A stretch of 64,000 nucleotides of DNA, from NCBI GenBank assembly GCA_025618425.1, contig CM046847.1, positions 12,250,968 to 12,314,967 of the forward strand, given 5' to 3'. Origin of the DNA: Heliocidaris tuberculata (Eukaryota > Echinodermata > Echinoidea > Camarodonta > Echinometridae). How positions within the stretch are numbered: the first letter of the stretch is position 1; each line of letters opens with the position of its first letter. The notes under the pieces are model-generated. The model was not told the origin of the DNA, did not search any database, and was given only the letters and a program-made list of their open reading frames with translations. The translations under genes were made by a program, and so were the position numbers. Shown piece after piece: positions 21,361-33,720 of this stretch.

Positions 21361-21500
21361 GGGGGGCGGACAAAATTATAGGGTTATAGGGTTATAGGGT
21401 GTCGTGTTGGGTCTGGGGTTGAAGTTAGGAGTTCAGTTAGTGTAGGATATTGACAGCGGAGCAATCGTCGCAGGAGCATCTGCCCCGTTTATAAAACAAA
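21361..21500 (+). repeat. TTATAGGG-rich telomere-like interstitial repeat
   Basis: TTATAGGG is repeated three times, followed by GGTTGAAGTTAGGAGTTCAG and TTAGTGTAGGATATTGACAG. Similar degenerate blocks occur at 38755-38915 and, inverted, at 5350-5530, so this is a dispersed repeat rather than a true telomere. Confidence 0.5.
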
Positions 21501-21639
21501 CGGACATTATAAGAAAGAGCTACATTTTATCCATGCTGGGTAAAAAAGGGAACAGGCATAATTGTTAAATAAGCTGTTTTTTTCCAATTTGGGGTACATT
21601 TTACCACATACTGGATTAAATTTTACCCAGCATATTTTA

Positions 21640-22000
21640 TAATGTATAATTATAATGGCAGTAATGATAGTTGTGTTTTATTTAGCGCCGTACCAGTTAC
21701 AATGTAACCGACCAAAGCGCTTACAGCATTATTACCCCGTCAGTGGATTCAATTGCGATTCTGCACATTACATTGCGTATCCTCCACTCCTCTGGGGAGC
21801 ATTCCAGCCAGTCGCCTGTTTCCAAGCGTGCTAATTCAACCATACCGGGTAGTACAGTGCACAAGGATTCTACGAATCACTGTGAGATTGCTGTGCGGCG
21901 CGTTCCGGCCGTGCAGATATCGGATCATTGTAAAACTCAATGTAACATTACTTTCAAATATTCAATACAATGACATTCATCTGAAATCGTGGACGGAAGA
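21640..22000. repeat. Possible SINE-tail-like fragment and unexplained sequence
   Basis: TTTATTTAGCGCCGTACCAG and CCAAAGCGCTTACAGCATTA resemble the GCGCTATATAA ends of echinoderm SINEs. The remainder is not recognised. Confidence 0.35.
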
Positions 22001-23990
22001 TCAACATCCAGCATACAAGTATCGTTTGATACACATAATAATATATACATAATACAAATGGAACAATTTTGATAACGCATAAACTTTCATTTCTGCTATT
22101 CAGAACTAAAACAAGCAAAATCTAAAACAAATGCTTACACTGGAACAATTATAATTCTATTAATCGTGTGCGATGAAACACTGATATGTGGGGGAACTTG
22201 AACAATTGTATGTACAGTACTCTGAGGCGTCCGTATAGTAGATGAGGACTTTCAACCCTAGTACACTTTCCGAATTGAGTGATTTGATCATACTGCTGTT
22301 TAATATACGACAAAGTAGTTTATGATTGATCAATCGATTCGTTTTTGGATCCTGTAACTGCAGATGCAAACATAACGACTGATCTTCTCTGATAAATAAA
22401 AGTCAAGTAAAAGGCAAAGCTACTATGAGAGGAGATTGAAAATATCAAACAAAATATTATTTATTCTTATTGCTTGATGATGAAACCTACCTCTTTCTAT
22501 TCAAGCAAGTGATTACTAGTCATGGGCAAGCCTTTCCTTGAAATAAGAACGTCCTTCCTAGCAATTGCTAGGCTTTTTCCTAGTTTTATATATACGGCCC
22601 AGTATCTTTAAAGTACAAATTTCATACATATAGATACAATTTGTAATAGGCGGTGGGGGAGGGGGGGGGGTGAAATTACATTTCCTTTATCGACCTCCGT
22701 GGACCGAAATGACGCTTTGCTGTCACTACGATGTAAGGTATCTTTTGCGTGCTAAAAGAACAGTAGCAAAAAGATGCATCAAACTTAATCAGTTAATAGA
22801 GACATCCAGCATGTGGCTTTTATTATATTTCTGTTAGTTGACATTGCACACAAGCCAACATTTAGATCTCATTTTTTTTCTGACCTGCTCCATATGCTCA
22901 TTCTTGGCAAACAAACCACAGGTGGCTGTGAATTTACACATATCATTATGTTCAGCATGCGTTTCCGTATGATGCTCAGAGCTACAAACAAAGCTAAGAA
23001 CCAGCAAATTTTATGAATTTTTTTTTATCACCAGAAATAAAAATGCAATTACAAAGTTGCCCCCCCCCCTCTCTCTAGACCTCATCACATCCACAGTGTG
23101 ATTTTTGATGATCTTCTTCTGCAATACATGAATTATGACGGGGTCAAACAATATTGGTATTATAATGAACTTCGTATAATCAAAATTTTGACAATGACAG
23201 CCCTTCAACGAGAAATTTGATATACAAAACAATTATTTCATTTCTTTTAAAAATTCCAAAAGATTTAGAACCATTATGCCCTGAGTAAGTAATTTAGAGT
23301 ATTCGGCAGAATTTTTATAAAGATTTGAGATGATGTATACTTCTTGTAGGAAAAGGAAAAGTTAAATACGTGAAGAAAAGTTGTATTATTTTAACAACTA
23401 TTGTTGGATATATAAATAATTACACATTGTTACAACTGATATATCTACATGTTTCATTGTTTTGAGAAAAGAATACGGTTATTATTTTTTTTTTTATTAC
23501 AGTGTGTTCAACAAAATTCATTTATTTATTAATTCATATAGTGAAAATCTATCAAAAATCAAAAGCATTATGTAAGAATGACAGAAAAATTCACTCCACA
23601 TGAATTCTTCCATTTGCAACTATGATTTATGCAATATTTGGCTTGGAACCAGTCCTAACTTTGAAGTGATTATTAAACATTAGTGTCAATTTATGGTACA
23701 CCTATAGAATAGTTCACAATGGTGTAAACATATGATTGGTATAAATTGCAAAAGTAGTATATCGGCGTTATTGCTGAACTTGAAGATATCCTCTGATCAC
23801 TGAGGTTTTAACTAACAGTCTTAAGTACTAGATAGGAATGCGTAATACTGATGAAGATATGAAAACAAACGACTATAATTATGAAATCATGGAGAATTGC
23901 AGGTTGAGAAACATAAAAAGATTTTAGACACTGTAGACATCCTCAATGATATAGAATGTGTGAACCAGTCGATGACGCAAAACGACTTTC
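22000..23990. other. AT-rich intergenic sequence
   Basis: I see no coding, RNA or repeat structure beyond short G and C runs (22650, 23060). Confidence 0.5.
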
Positions 23991-23999
23991 TCTCTCGCT

Positions 24000-24496
24000 G
24001 TGAGGGTAAGCGATATATTCAATAACCAAATAAAACTTGACCTTTTCCATGATAAAAGCAATGGAGAGGTAAAATTTGCTGGCATATCAATTATTCAAAA
24101 AATTACATCAAAGAAGAAAAATATCTAACAATTTTTAATGATCTGCTGTAGAAACATATGACAAAACATCTGCAAACATCGCATAAGCTCATATAACCTA
24201 CCAATCGAAAAAGGAAGATATCATCGCCCTCACAAAATACCAGCGATTATACGTTTTTGTGACGAATGTAGTATGCAGACGATAGGAGACGAATTCCATT
24301 ATGCCATGCAATGTGAGAAGTTTAGAATAAGAGAACTGGTTTTTGATAATCTTAAAGCACTCAGTGATAACTTTGAAAACATAAACAGTTTGGAGATATT
24401 CATATTCATAATGTCACTCTAAACAGAATAAAAGAATTCGCCAATTTTTTGCGATATACTATACTTGTTTATTATTAGGCATATCTATATATAGTG

Positions 24497-24568
<72 letters not shown>

Positions 24569-24630
24569 TATGTGTGTGTGTGTGTGTGTGTGTGTGCGTG
24601 CGCGCGCGCGCACGCGTGTGTGTGTATATA

Positions 24631-24687
<57 letters not shown>

Positions 24688-24965
24688 CTTTTAATGGCTT
24701 TTTTGTCTTATCACCCTACACTACTTGTAAATAATCTGGTTATTTATATTTCATGAAAGAGCATGTCTAGCTGATCAATTATGAATATTTCGTTTTTGTT
24801 TTTGTTTATGTTTTGAATGCTATACTCACGATATATTGTTCTGTTTAGTCATGATTTATTGTTATTATTACTATTATTATTGTTTTGATTATTGATGTTA
24901 TATTCGAACAAAGTATTGATGGATATGTCAATGAAGTTCAATGAATAAATACATACATGTATAGA
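24000..24965 (+). mobile_element. 5'-truncated LINE: end of ORF2 plus 3' UTR
   Basis: At about 24196-24345 one frame reads NLPIEKGRYHRPHKIPAIIR, then FCDECSMQTIGDEFHYAMQC, the C-terminal zinc-knuckle-like end (Cys-x2-Cys...His-x4-Cys) typical of LINE ORF2 proteins. Stops and frame breaks occur before and after. The 3' UTR ends TGTCAATGAAGTTCAATGAA followed by TAAATACATACATG. Confidence 0.75.
24496..24684. repeat. Compound (TA)n(TG)n(CG)n microsatellite
   Basis: About 65 bp of TA, then TG, then alternating CGCGCG, TG and TA again. It is nearly all alternating purine-pyrimidine, with Z-DNA and cruciform potential, and sits within the LINE fragment's 3' part. Confidence 0.95.
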
Positions 24966-24969
24966 CAAA

Positions 24970-26370
24970 GGTTCTCTAGGTCACGTTTAAATCAGTAAAA
25001 AAAAGTCAATATGAATCATATTATGCTTGCCTTCAACTAACGAGAACATCAAACATCAACGTTTCCTTCTCTGTTAGTGATGTCATCATCATTCGAGAAA
25101 AAGGGAGGTAAATTATTGTATCGGGCAAATTGTTTTTTTTTTCACATTTGAATCTTTCCAGTCAATATTATTTATTCCGCTCATTTATTCTTCTTCATAA
25201 CGCAAATGTAATCAACACTTTTGTCTTTTTCTGATACTCGTAATCTGGATGGGGTGGAAAAGAGAACGAAGGCAAACCTCGGAGTCATAAATCTCCTCCC
25301 CTACCCAATCCAGCCTCCAAAAAACACTTAATAATGAAAAACCTCGCCTGTATCATTCTACGCCACTTGAAAGTAAGACGGAGCAGACCACTCGGGGGCT
25401 ATCGTTGTCCGATATCTCCCCCGGCGATCACGTAGCGCGCTTATCACGTCGTTTGATCATCTTCTGTTTTTATTTTCTATGGAAATATTCTTTGGTTATG
25501 ATTGCGATTATGATTGCTTTTCGAAACCGTCTTTATTGATTTTCCTCGTGAGTAGAATCGATTGTTAGAAGCGATTTCATGTGTGATTAATCTAGTTTGA
25601 GGGTCATAATCTTAACAACTATAATAATTGAAATTGTGAACTACCCACAAAACATTTTTGATGAACAACAGTGACAAATGTCCAATATATTTAGACATCT
25701 AGTTGTTTAAAGTGCCTCTTTCTTTCTTTTTAGTCAATATTTCTCTAATTACATTTTCTAATTATATCTCTACTTCTATATACCTTTCTCTTCCCTCCAA
25801 CCCCTTCACATATACGCTCTCCCGGTTTTTTGTTTACCAGAAAATAATCCCATATTTTACAACTGCATGCCTGCTTAAATTTCATTTTTGTGTTTTTTGT
25901 ATGTGTTGATATGTGGATGAAAGAAAAAAAGGTTGTTTTTCTTCTAAAACAACATCTCTTTTCACAAATAAATGGACAGAATTGTGCTTATATTTTCTGC
26001 CTCTTGTATTTGTTCTTAAGCTGTTGATTTCTGGTCAAGAACTGAAAAATAAGAAAGGCTAAGCCCCAAAGGAAAAAATGACCTCTCATTCGATGACGTA
26101 GTATACTTTTAACGCCTCCAGAAAACTGGATAGCCGTGTTGCAAACTGATGGCTCAATTTTTAGAAGTACCCCTTACAAAGTGAATACGTAACAGAACGG
26201 CTCATCTTTCATCATCTAATGGTCCCCGAGAGCTCACTGTCTGCACACAGAGTAACATGAGAGGGCGTCGTATAGGAGTGATCAATCATGTTTGGTCATC
26301 TCCGAAATACGAATCATTCTCCTATCTGCTTTCTCCCTCCTCCTCCTCCCTCTCTTTCACCACTCTCTCC
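24970..26370. other. Intergenic sequence without recognised features
   Basis: AT-rich with mixed-composition islands. I find no exon with conserved coding content. Confidence 0.45.
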
Positions 26371-26371
26371 A

Positions 26372-26862
26372 TGGGCGTCGATCCCGGGGAAGGGGGGGGG
26401 GGGGATGGAGCGTATATATCCCCCCTAATTTGAGGTGGGGGATGGCCTGTATTATCACCCACCCCCCCCCCAATATTTTTTGATGAAATGAATAAGAACT
26501 ATGTTACATTAACTTAAAACTTAAAACTAATAATTATCCAAACTCATTATGTTTGATCTTGAAATACCATCAGATTCTTTAATAATTAGAAGTAAGGAAA
26601 TAAGAAATGCCACAATTTCAATATAGAAGAAAATTATTTCGCTCGCATTGTTATTCTCAATTGAGGGGTTCCGTCCATTGGCGTTGATCCGTGCATTCCT
26701 TCTTTTCATTAAAAACCATTTTTGGATGCTCTAAAAATAGACAGATTTTTTAAAAAGTCCACGGTGTGGGAGATGGATACCCCCTCTCAAACCCTCCCCG
26801 GTTCGGTCGGTTCGCTCCCTCGCCGGCCACCCCCTCAATCATGAACACGTATCGACACCCCT
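26372..26862 (-). mobile_element. Non-coding element with CAGGGGCGTCGATCCG ends, copy 2
   Basis: This is an inverted copy of 13587-14052. CTAATAATTATCCAAACTCA and TTTGATCTTGAAATACCATC are reverse complements of the first copy. It contains an extra internal GGCGTTGATCCGTGCATTCC near 26679, suggesting a nested or rearranged second end. Confidence 0.7.
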
Positions 26863-27182
26863 GCCTCTCCCCCCCCCCCCCCTTCTCTCTCCCACTCTCT
26901 CCTTCTCCCTCTCTCTCCCCTCCCCTTCTCTCTCTATGCATCTTGCGTTTCTCTGTCTCGCTATTACTCTATTCTATACCCGTTACGCTCTCGCAGCTTC
27001 TCTCCACCCCTCTTTTCCCCTGTCCCTCTTTTACTTCCTCTTTCTCTTTCACACTCTGTCATACACATGATATCTCCCGCTCTTATTTTTGTGTTCGCGT
27101 TATTTTTTGTCCTTTTGACCGCTCATCCTACTTATCATCCCCATTTGACTATTTCAATTTATTTATACCCCTGTTTTCGTCA

Positions 27183-27222
<40 letters not shown>

Positions 27223-28562
27223 GAGGGGGGCTGGGGGGTAGCTTTTAAATTAAAGATTAACTTTTAATTAAACTATTTCAGAGGATTACTTTCATCATCA
27301 ATGGGGGGGAAAAAAATCAGGAAAGTCTGACGAACATTAGCAGGAAGCATGACTCTACAATAATTCACCAAGCAAACAGTGCAAGGTTTATCTTTGAAGC
27401 CATTTTAAGTGTTGCAGGAGCGCAATTTCATACAAAAAGGGCCATCAAAATGATCTTGGTGCGAAACAATTTATCCAAGTCCATGGCTCTGTTTATAAAG
27501 TCTCAGCATAAACGAAGCACTTTGAATCTTGACAAATTTTAATAATTATTCAAGGACACTTGGGTTTAATAGGGGAACCCTTTCGTGCTTCCTTTTAATT
27601 GCCTTTTTGCTGTAGATCTGTGATATATCTGAAATTTCCGGGTTTCACTTTGCCAACCAATCCTTGGTGTTTGTGATTGTTCTGTGAGTATGTTTGTTTT
27701 TAATATGTCTGCCTCTAACAAAAAGTATTTCTTCTATTTCACTTTGCCCTTGAGGTTCTGGTGGATTATTAAACTTTTGCTTTGGAAGTGATATATTGAT
27801 AAAAATCATCACACTTCAGAGAGCGTTGAGTTAATGATCACAATGCTGTATTAGTGAACTGAACCATATACAGATGGGTGATGTGATAGCGCTTATGTAT
27901 AATTAACGCTTCTGATGAGTATTCCCAAGGCCTCATGTAATCAATGTACTTTATTATTATTATTTTTTTTTTACTGTACTAAAAATATCAGTGGATGGAC
28001 GTTGTCGTAAATATGAAGGAAAAGTCCTTTCATGAATTATAATTATGTCATAATCTTGAAATGCATCTAGTAATGTGTGTCATTTGAACACAAATTTGAA
28101 TAACTGTCAGACTATTGCTTTGTGAAAGGGCATTCCTTTCGTATTGATCTTTACATTAAAAAAATAACAAATCGTCAAAAAAGCGTAGGAAAATGCACTA
28201 ATCGCACTTCTGTTTTCGAATCATCCCTTGAAGAAGGGTTCATTTCATTTTCGACACATCGAACATGAAAGCCCTTGTATGCAGTTTCGTTAAGACCGCG
28301 CGCATGAGTTGTGCGTGCATGTATGTGTATTTTTCACCAAAACACATATTGCCGAGTTGAGACGTCACCGGAATAGTATTTATGATAAAACACCTTTCTA
28401 TTTTCTTAAGAAAACACGGCACAAACGATGTTGGCTTAAGCGGAACAGATGATGGTTAGGTTTGTATTGCAATTTTGAGAGAAACGCAACCTGTTATACA
28501 GTGACATTATAGATAAGAGGCACGAATGGGCAAGTGCCCCCCCCCCCATCGAATGGCAAAAA

Positions 28563-28606
<44 letters not shown>

Positions 28607-28850
28607 AGTGGGGGGTGATGAGGGAACGTGAATAGAATATGCTAAGAACCCATCCCACCTCCTCTCTAATCAATACAAACCTCACAATATAAGTTGGTAC
28701 TTTATATTTTATCCACCGAGTAAGGACAGTGGCCCCCTCCCAGAAAATGCCGATGCCCCTCAGTGGCTTGAACCTGGCTACACCAGTGTTGCTATGAGAA
28801 ATCTAGAGTAAGTTCATATCTACCATTGATTATAGGTATAGTGGTTGAGC
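26863..28850. other. CT-rich and AT-rich intergenic sequence
   Basis: It holds (CT)n at 27186-27220, poly-T near 27962 and (GA)n at 28566-28599 with flanking C and G runs. ORFs here are low-complexity artefacts. Confidence 0.6.
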
Positions 28851-29065
28851 CGGTTTTCCGAAGGTTCATAATTCCGAAGGTTCGTTGATCCGAGGGCTCA
28901 TCAATCCGATAGGTTCGTTATTCGGAAGGTTATCAATCCCGAAGTTTCGCTACTCCAAAGATTCGTAATCAAGGATATAAAATATAGTTCTTAGTTCAGA
29001 ACATGAAATAGGGTTCATTATTCCCTAGGTTCATGATTTCGGAAATGATTAAGTAGTAGCCTATA
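28850..29065. mobile_element. Decayed TTCCGAAGGTTC foldback relative
   Basis: TTCCGAAGGTTCATAATTCC, GAAGGTTCGTTGATCCGAG and further variants match the subrepeat of the element at 7336-7678, but only the left-arm orientation is clearly kept. Confidence 0.5.
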
Positions 29066-29170
29066 TAATTTTCTTAACCTTCAGATCCTTGAATCCTAGG
29101 TACATTCATCATGTTTCGGTGATAGTGTGAACTATTATACACCAAGGGGGGGGGGGGGGGGGGTTAGATG

Positions 29171-29852
29171 GGGCCCCTGAAAGTTTCTCATCCGAGATTG
29201 AAAATAATTATCACATTTTCATTTATTGTCAATAGTGACTACACTGCACTTGAAAGTGAGAGAGAGAGAGAGAGAGAAAGATCTGTCGCAATCCGACCTC
29301 GCACAAAAATAAGTCTGTTAAATGCACTGAATTTTTTTTTACAACAGGTTGTGATATAGTACAAATAAAATGTCTGCTTTCGCTAGAGATCAAAGTCAAA
29401 TTATTTATCCACTCAAATTAAAATCATTAAAAAATTGAACAGTTAAATCAATTTAGCTGATTGCTTATGATTATTAATGGACCTCTCCTACTCTCTCTTT
29501 CTTTCCATCAGGGGCCCCTGAAATTTTCTCATCCGAGATTAAAATTAATATTCTATTCATTTATTGTCAATAGTGACTAAACTGCACTTGAAAGTGAGAG
29601 AGAGAGTGAGAGAGAGAAAAAAAGATCTGTCGCTATCCGACCTCGCACAAAAATAAGTCTGTTAAATGCACTGAAATTTTTTTACAAAAGGTTGTGAGAC
29701 AGTACAAACAGAATGTCTGCTTTCTCTAGATATATTTATCCACTCAAATCAAAATTATTAAACAATTAAACAATTAAATCAATTTAGCTGATTGTTTATG
29801 ATTATTAATGGACCTCTCCTACTTTCTCTTTCTTCCCCCCTTTTTTTTGCCA
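29171..29852 (+). repeat. 341-bp tandem duplication
   Basis: GGGCCCCTGAAA.TTTCTCATC starts at 29171 and again at 29512. Both copies contain TATTGTCAATAGTGACTA, a (GA)n run, AAAAATAAGTCTGTTAAATG and TTAATGGACCTCTCCTACT. Confidence 0.85.
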
Positions 29853-31740
29853 CTCATTTTTTTTTTAGCCAAGTATCACCTCTACACATGTACGCAACTG
29901 GCAATCTAAGTTGGGTGTATAATAATCTATTTTCCTTAGCGAGTTCTTTATTCATAATTACATAAATATACTATGTTGAAAACAGCATGAGTTTTGTAAA
30001 AAAATATCCATAGTATATTTGTTTCACTTTCAACATCCTATACAGGCAAACAACACCAGACTGGAAATTACCTTACTTTTATATCCATAGATTTATTTTT
30101 ATTTTTTTTTAGATTTAGATTTATATTTTATTTAGTTTAATTTTCATTTTTCAAAATAATAATTTTTGAAGTCAACAATATAAACACACAAAAAATTGAC
30201 AACGAAAGTGCAAAACATTTTCAGTTATTGAGAGCAAAATAACGAGCATTAGCAATATTATTGAGTTGCAAGAAAAAGAAATAATAAAAACAACGAAGAC
30301 TGCATTAAAGTAATTATGAAGATGAGAATGAAAAAAAAAAGAAGAATAAAAAAAGAGAGACCAGCAAAGAAGCAGAGCTTATAAAGAAGCGCTGGTCCCT
30401 GGCAAAAAGTAAATTATAAATCATGCAAGAAATAAAAATTAAACTGGACAATCATGCATAATTTTTTTTTTTTTTTTAAGTAAAAGAAAGAAGAAAATAA
30501 ATGGGGAAAAGAGAAGAAAAGAAGGAAATCAAAAGGTGTAGAAAAAGAAGACAGATACATGGCCGTGGAAAATAAACAAATCATAAACAAAACAAACAAC
30601 AAAACACTTTTTTTTTCAATGAGAAAGCAATGAATAATATTGTAAAAAACGAAAAGCTGGAAACAGTAAAGACTTAAAAGGAGTAAACTTTACAAAAGAC
30701 AGAACAAGAAGGACAGTGTGACAGGTGGGGAGGATTATGATGGGAGGATGGGGGGGGGGTCCATAATATAAAAGTATTCTGTGTTAATGCGGTACAACCT
30801 CTTGGCAAGTGATACAGACGAGTTCTTGGCAAGTAATACAGACCGATTTGTCTAATGGGATAATGATGGATTTCAATATTTATTGTAAATAGATTATCAA
30901 AGACAGTGGGCAACTCACGATTATAATACTGAAACATTAGAACGGCAAGATTGAGTCGATAAATGTCATAAATATTCAGTACATTATTAGACTGTGGAAC
31001 AAACAGTCAGTCTGGTAGTGATAATGAACATTATCAATAAGTCGTATTGCTTTTTTTCTTCTGTAATAAGGAAACTCTGTCTATTGGCATGCCGCACTGT
31101 TTCCTCAGGCCAATATCAGTAATTTAGATATGGCAATATTAGTCAAGTATCATAACTAGATTCATCTTCATTTGAAATTTTTGAATGCTTATCGTTAACA
31201 AAGTTGACATAGACGACAAACAGTGCTAAATTGCCAAACTATCCGTTGAACAAAAACAAGTTAATTACAAGAGAAATTATAAGTGAACCGACAGACTTAT
31301 TTGAACACAAAACACTCATAAAGATAAACGTTGGTAAATAATTGGGCATCTGACAAGGAAACAAAAAACTATTTTTATCCTGCTGTGACGTAAGAGTGAC
31401 GTAAAAAAAAAATCACCGTACATGAACATATTAATCCATAATAAGTACAAAGGTAATGCACAATTGCTATAATCGTTCATATGCGACTTGAAATTTTGTT
31501 TAAATGCTCGCTGGCACCATTTTAAAGAGGTGTTACTATCGAACGGAAATGATAACTCTTACAATAACCGGTCAGAAGTTTAATTTCGGTCGCATGGTTT
31601 TCAAGTCTTAATGGCTATATTACGCTTCACATGAATGATTGGCCAGTTTATGACCAGGGGATATGAAGAAAAGATTAGAAGACCAAATTTTATTCTGACT
31701 TGATTTTAATAATGGTGATGATGTAAATAATTTTTAGAAA
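29853..31740. other. AT-rich sequence, no gene seen
   Basis: A and T runs around 30100, 30330 and 30460, with no coding signal. Confidence 0.5.
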
Positions 31741-31748
31741 ATGATATT

Positions 31749-32140
31749 TACAACAACAACAACAACAACAGCAATAGCGATGATGATGATGATTAAAATA
31801 ATCTTAATAATGATAATAATAATAATGATGATGGTGATAATGCTAATAATAATAATAATGGCAACAATAATAACAATAACAAAAATGAATAATAATGATA
31901 ATAATAACCTCAATAATAATGATAATAACAACATCAATTATACTACTACTACTAGTACTGCTGCTGCTGCTGCTGCTACTGCTACTACTACTACTACTAC
32001 TACTAATAATAAGACATATAATGAAAATAGTAATAATAATTCAGATAATAATAATATTAGTAATAAAAATGATAATAATTGTTATAATAACAATAATAAT
32101 ATCAATATTGAGAAGAAGAAGAAGAAGAAGAAGACAGAGA
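31749..32140. repeat. Trinucleotide-repeat block (AAC/ATG/ATA/ACT/GCT/AAG)
   Basis: About 390 bp made of successive trinucleotide runs: CAA, GATGAT, AATAAT, ACTACT, CTGCTG, GAAGAA. This keeps frames open on both strands and explains the ORFs over it. Confidence 0.9.
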
Positions 32141-32944
32141 AGGATAGTAATGATAATCCTTTTTGTTCGTTTTTAATGAATAACCTTGAAACAACGTCTC
32201 TTTCAGAAAATATTACCATGCTTAAGCTATTAGCATTGCTGCAATTTACATTAACTTTTTTTTTTAAATAACGATTTCATGTTCAAATGTTTAATTGGAA
32301 GTTAGCTGTTGATGAATAAAGATCATGTGGTACTCATTACTTCATTTCTGGAGAGCTTAGCGGAATCAGGTGCCATTCAGCTGGTATGAAATCAAATAAC
32401 ACACTCCAATTACATGATACAGATCATTCAGAAAAATAACTCTTTCTGAGTGAGAGGAGGAACCTATGACGTGCCCGTTTTGTTTTCAAACGTCACCGAT
32501 AGTTACAAGTAATAGTCATTGACGTATTTCATTTCTTTCTTTCATTGCAGGAAGTCTGTGTGAACTCTCCTACCCCCCCCCCCCCCAAAGTGATATTGCA
32601 TCTTTTAATTTTGGTATCGAAATCATTTTTCTTCTATCCTCTTGACACGACAAACTCTGGTATATGAGTAATGAAATTAGGTACCATTCCCCCCCCCCCC
32701 CAAGATGACCTATTACAAAAAATAAAATATGATTGAAAAAAATTATCACGAAAATTATTTTGGAAATCATATCTGTGAAGATAATGGTCATGTACCTCTT
32801 CATGAAAATCAGCTAATTTTTAAAATGAATCATTTGTCCATAGTGGCCAGAAATGATAACTGTCACCACAATTTTATTCGGTTCTCTTTTGTATTCTAAT
32901 TCTACACCCTTGCTGTAGTACATGGTAGGATGAAGATGATGGGG

Positions 32945-33112
32945 CGGGAGGGGGGGAGGGGGGGGGGGGGGGGGAGGTCGTCGATTTGATAACGTCATGA
33001 TGACCCAATCAGCAATTCAGTCGTGTTGGTAACCCCCTCATCCTCTCGACAGCGGAGGGCGTGATTTGACACCCGGGATAAAAGCCGTCTCGGTCTGCTC
33101 TCCATCTTTCAT
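32945..33112 (+). promoter_or_regulatory. GnRH precursor promoter (CRE-like, CCAAT and TATA-like elements)
   Basis: Upstream of the GnRH ATG lie a G-run (32950-32974), a CRE half-site in AACGTCATGA (32991-33000), a CCAAT box in ACCCAATCAG (33003-33012) and a TATA-like GATAAAAG (33077-33084). The predicted start is about 30 bases further, near TTTCATTC (33107-33114), giving a 5' UTR of about 50 bases before the ATG at 33164. Spacing is textbook; usage is inferred. Confidence 0.6.
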
Positions 33113-33163
33113 TCACGCGACCGACCGACAGCCTAGCCTACCAGCGGCAAAACTTAACAGATC

Positions 33164-33388
33164 ATGAAGCAAATTATCACCAGCCTAGCCTCCATCGCAG
33201 CCGCCCTGCTGTTGTTGGTCCTCATCAGCGAGTACGCCCCCCGATGCAACGGCCAAGTGCACCACAGATTCAGCGGATGGCGACCCGGTGGAAAAAAGCG
33301 CTCGGACGCCGCCGAAGTCAACTCGAACAAGATCACCATTGAAAGACCACAACAGCCTATTTGCCAGACAATAGAAGAACGACAAATA
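33164..33388 (+). CDS. GnRH-type neuropeptide precursor, exon 1 (signal peptide and GnRH)
   Basis: 75 codons. Residues 1-30 form a signal peptide with core IAAALLLLVLI and a cleavage-type end after CNG. The mature peptide Q31-G42 is QVHHRFSGWRPG, followed by Gly43 (amide donor) and the dibasic KKR (44-46). N-terminal Gln cyclises, giving pQVHHRFSGWRPG-amide, the reported sea-urchin GnRH-type peptide. The associated peptide starts SDAAEVNSNK and holds one cysteine in QPICQTIEE. The peptide would be secreted by neurons and act on a GnRH/corazonin-family receptor. The ATG is the first in the predicted transcript. The exon ends in phase 0 at CAAATA|GTAAGA (donor 33389); the open frame runs only six codons further in the intron, to a stop. 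Confidence 0.96.
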
Positions 33389-33720
33389 GTAAGAGAATAT
33401 TTCAGATAAACCATTTTTCCCTTTACATGTTATCAACCGATTATACTATCCTTTCGTATTACCCCCTAGCGATAATGATTGTTATATCAAAATGTAATAG
33501 CTTGTAGAGGAGGGGGGGGGGGGTATTAAAAAAGACCACTATAGCCTATTTGCCAGATACCAGAAGAACGAATAATAGTAAGAGCATATTTCAAATTTAC
33601 GATTCCTTTTCTTTTTCTCGTAAAATGCCGTGTTAGCCGCTTATTCTGTTATATTTCAATTCCTCTGTGTTGTACCAAAGTGATAATGACTGCTTTATCA
33701 ATAAGTAGAAATAGAAATGA
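33343..33720 (+). repeat. 189-bp tandem duplication including the 3' end of GnRH exon 1
   Basis: GACCACNNNAGCCTATTTGC starts at 33345 and again at 33534. The copies stay alignable through the splice donor (AATAGTAAGAG at 33385 and 33574) and into the intron (GATAATGATTG/GATAATGACTG). The second copy has an in-frame TAG in place of CAG. Confidence 0.8.

Noticed and set aside
24494..24756. Tyr-Ile and Cys-Val repeat ORFs in three frames
   Set aside because: Translation of alternating TA/TG repeats.
31734..32271. 176-codon plus-strand ORF and minus-strand hydrophobic ORF
   Set aside because: Entirely trinucleotide repeats; open frames are forced by composition.
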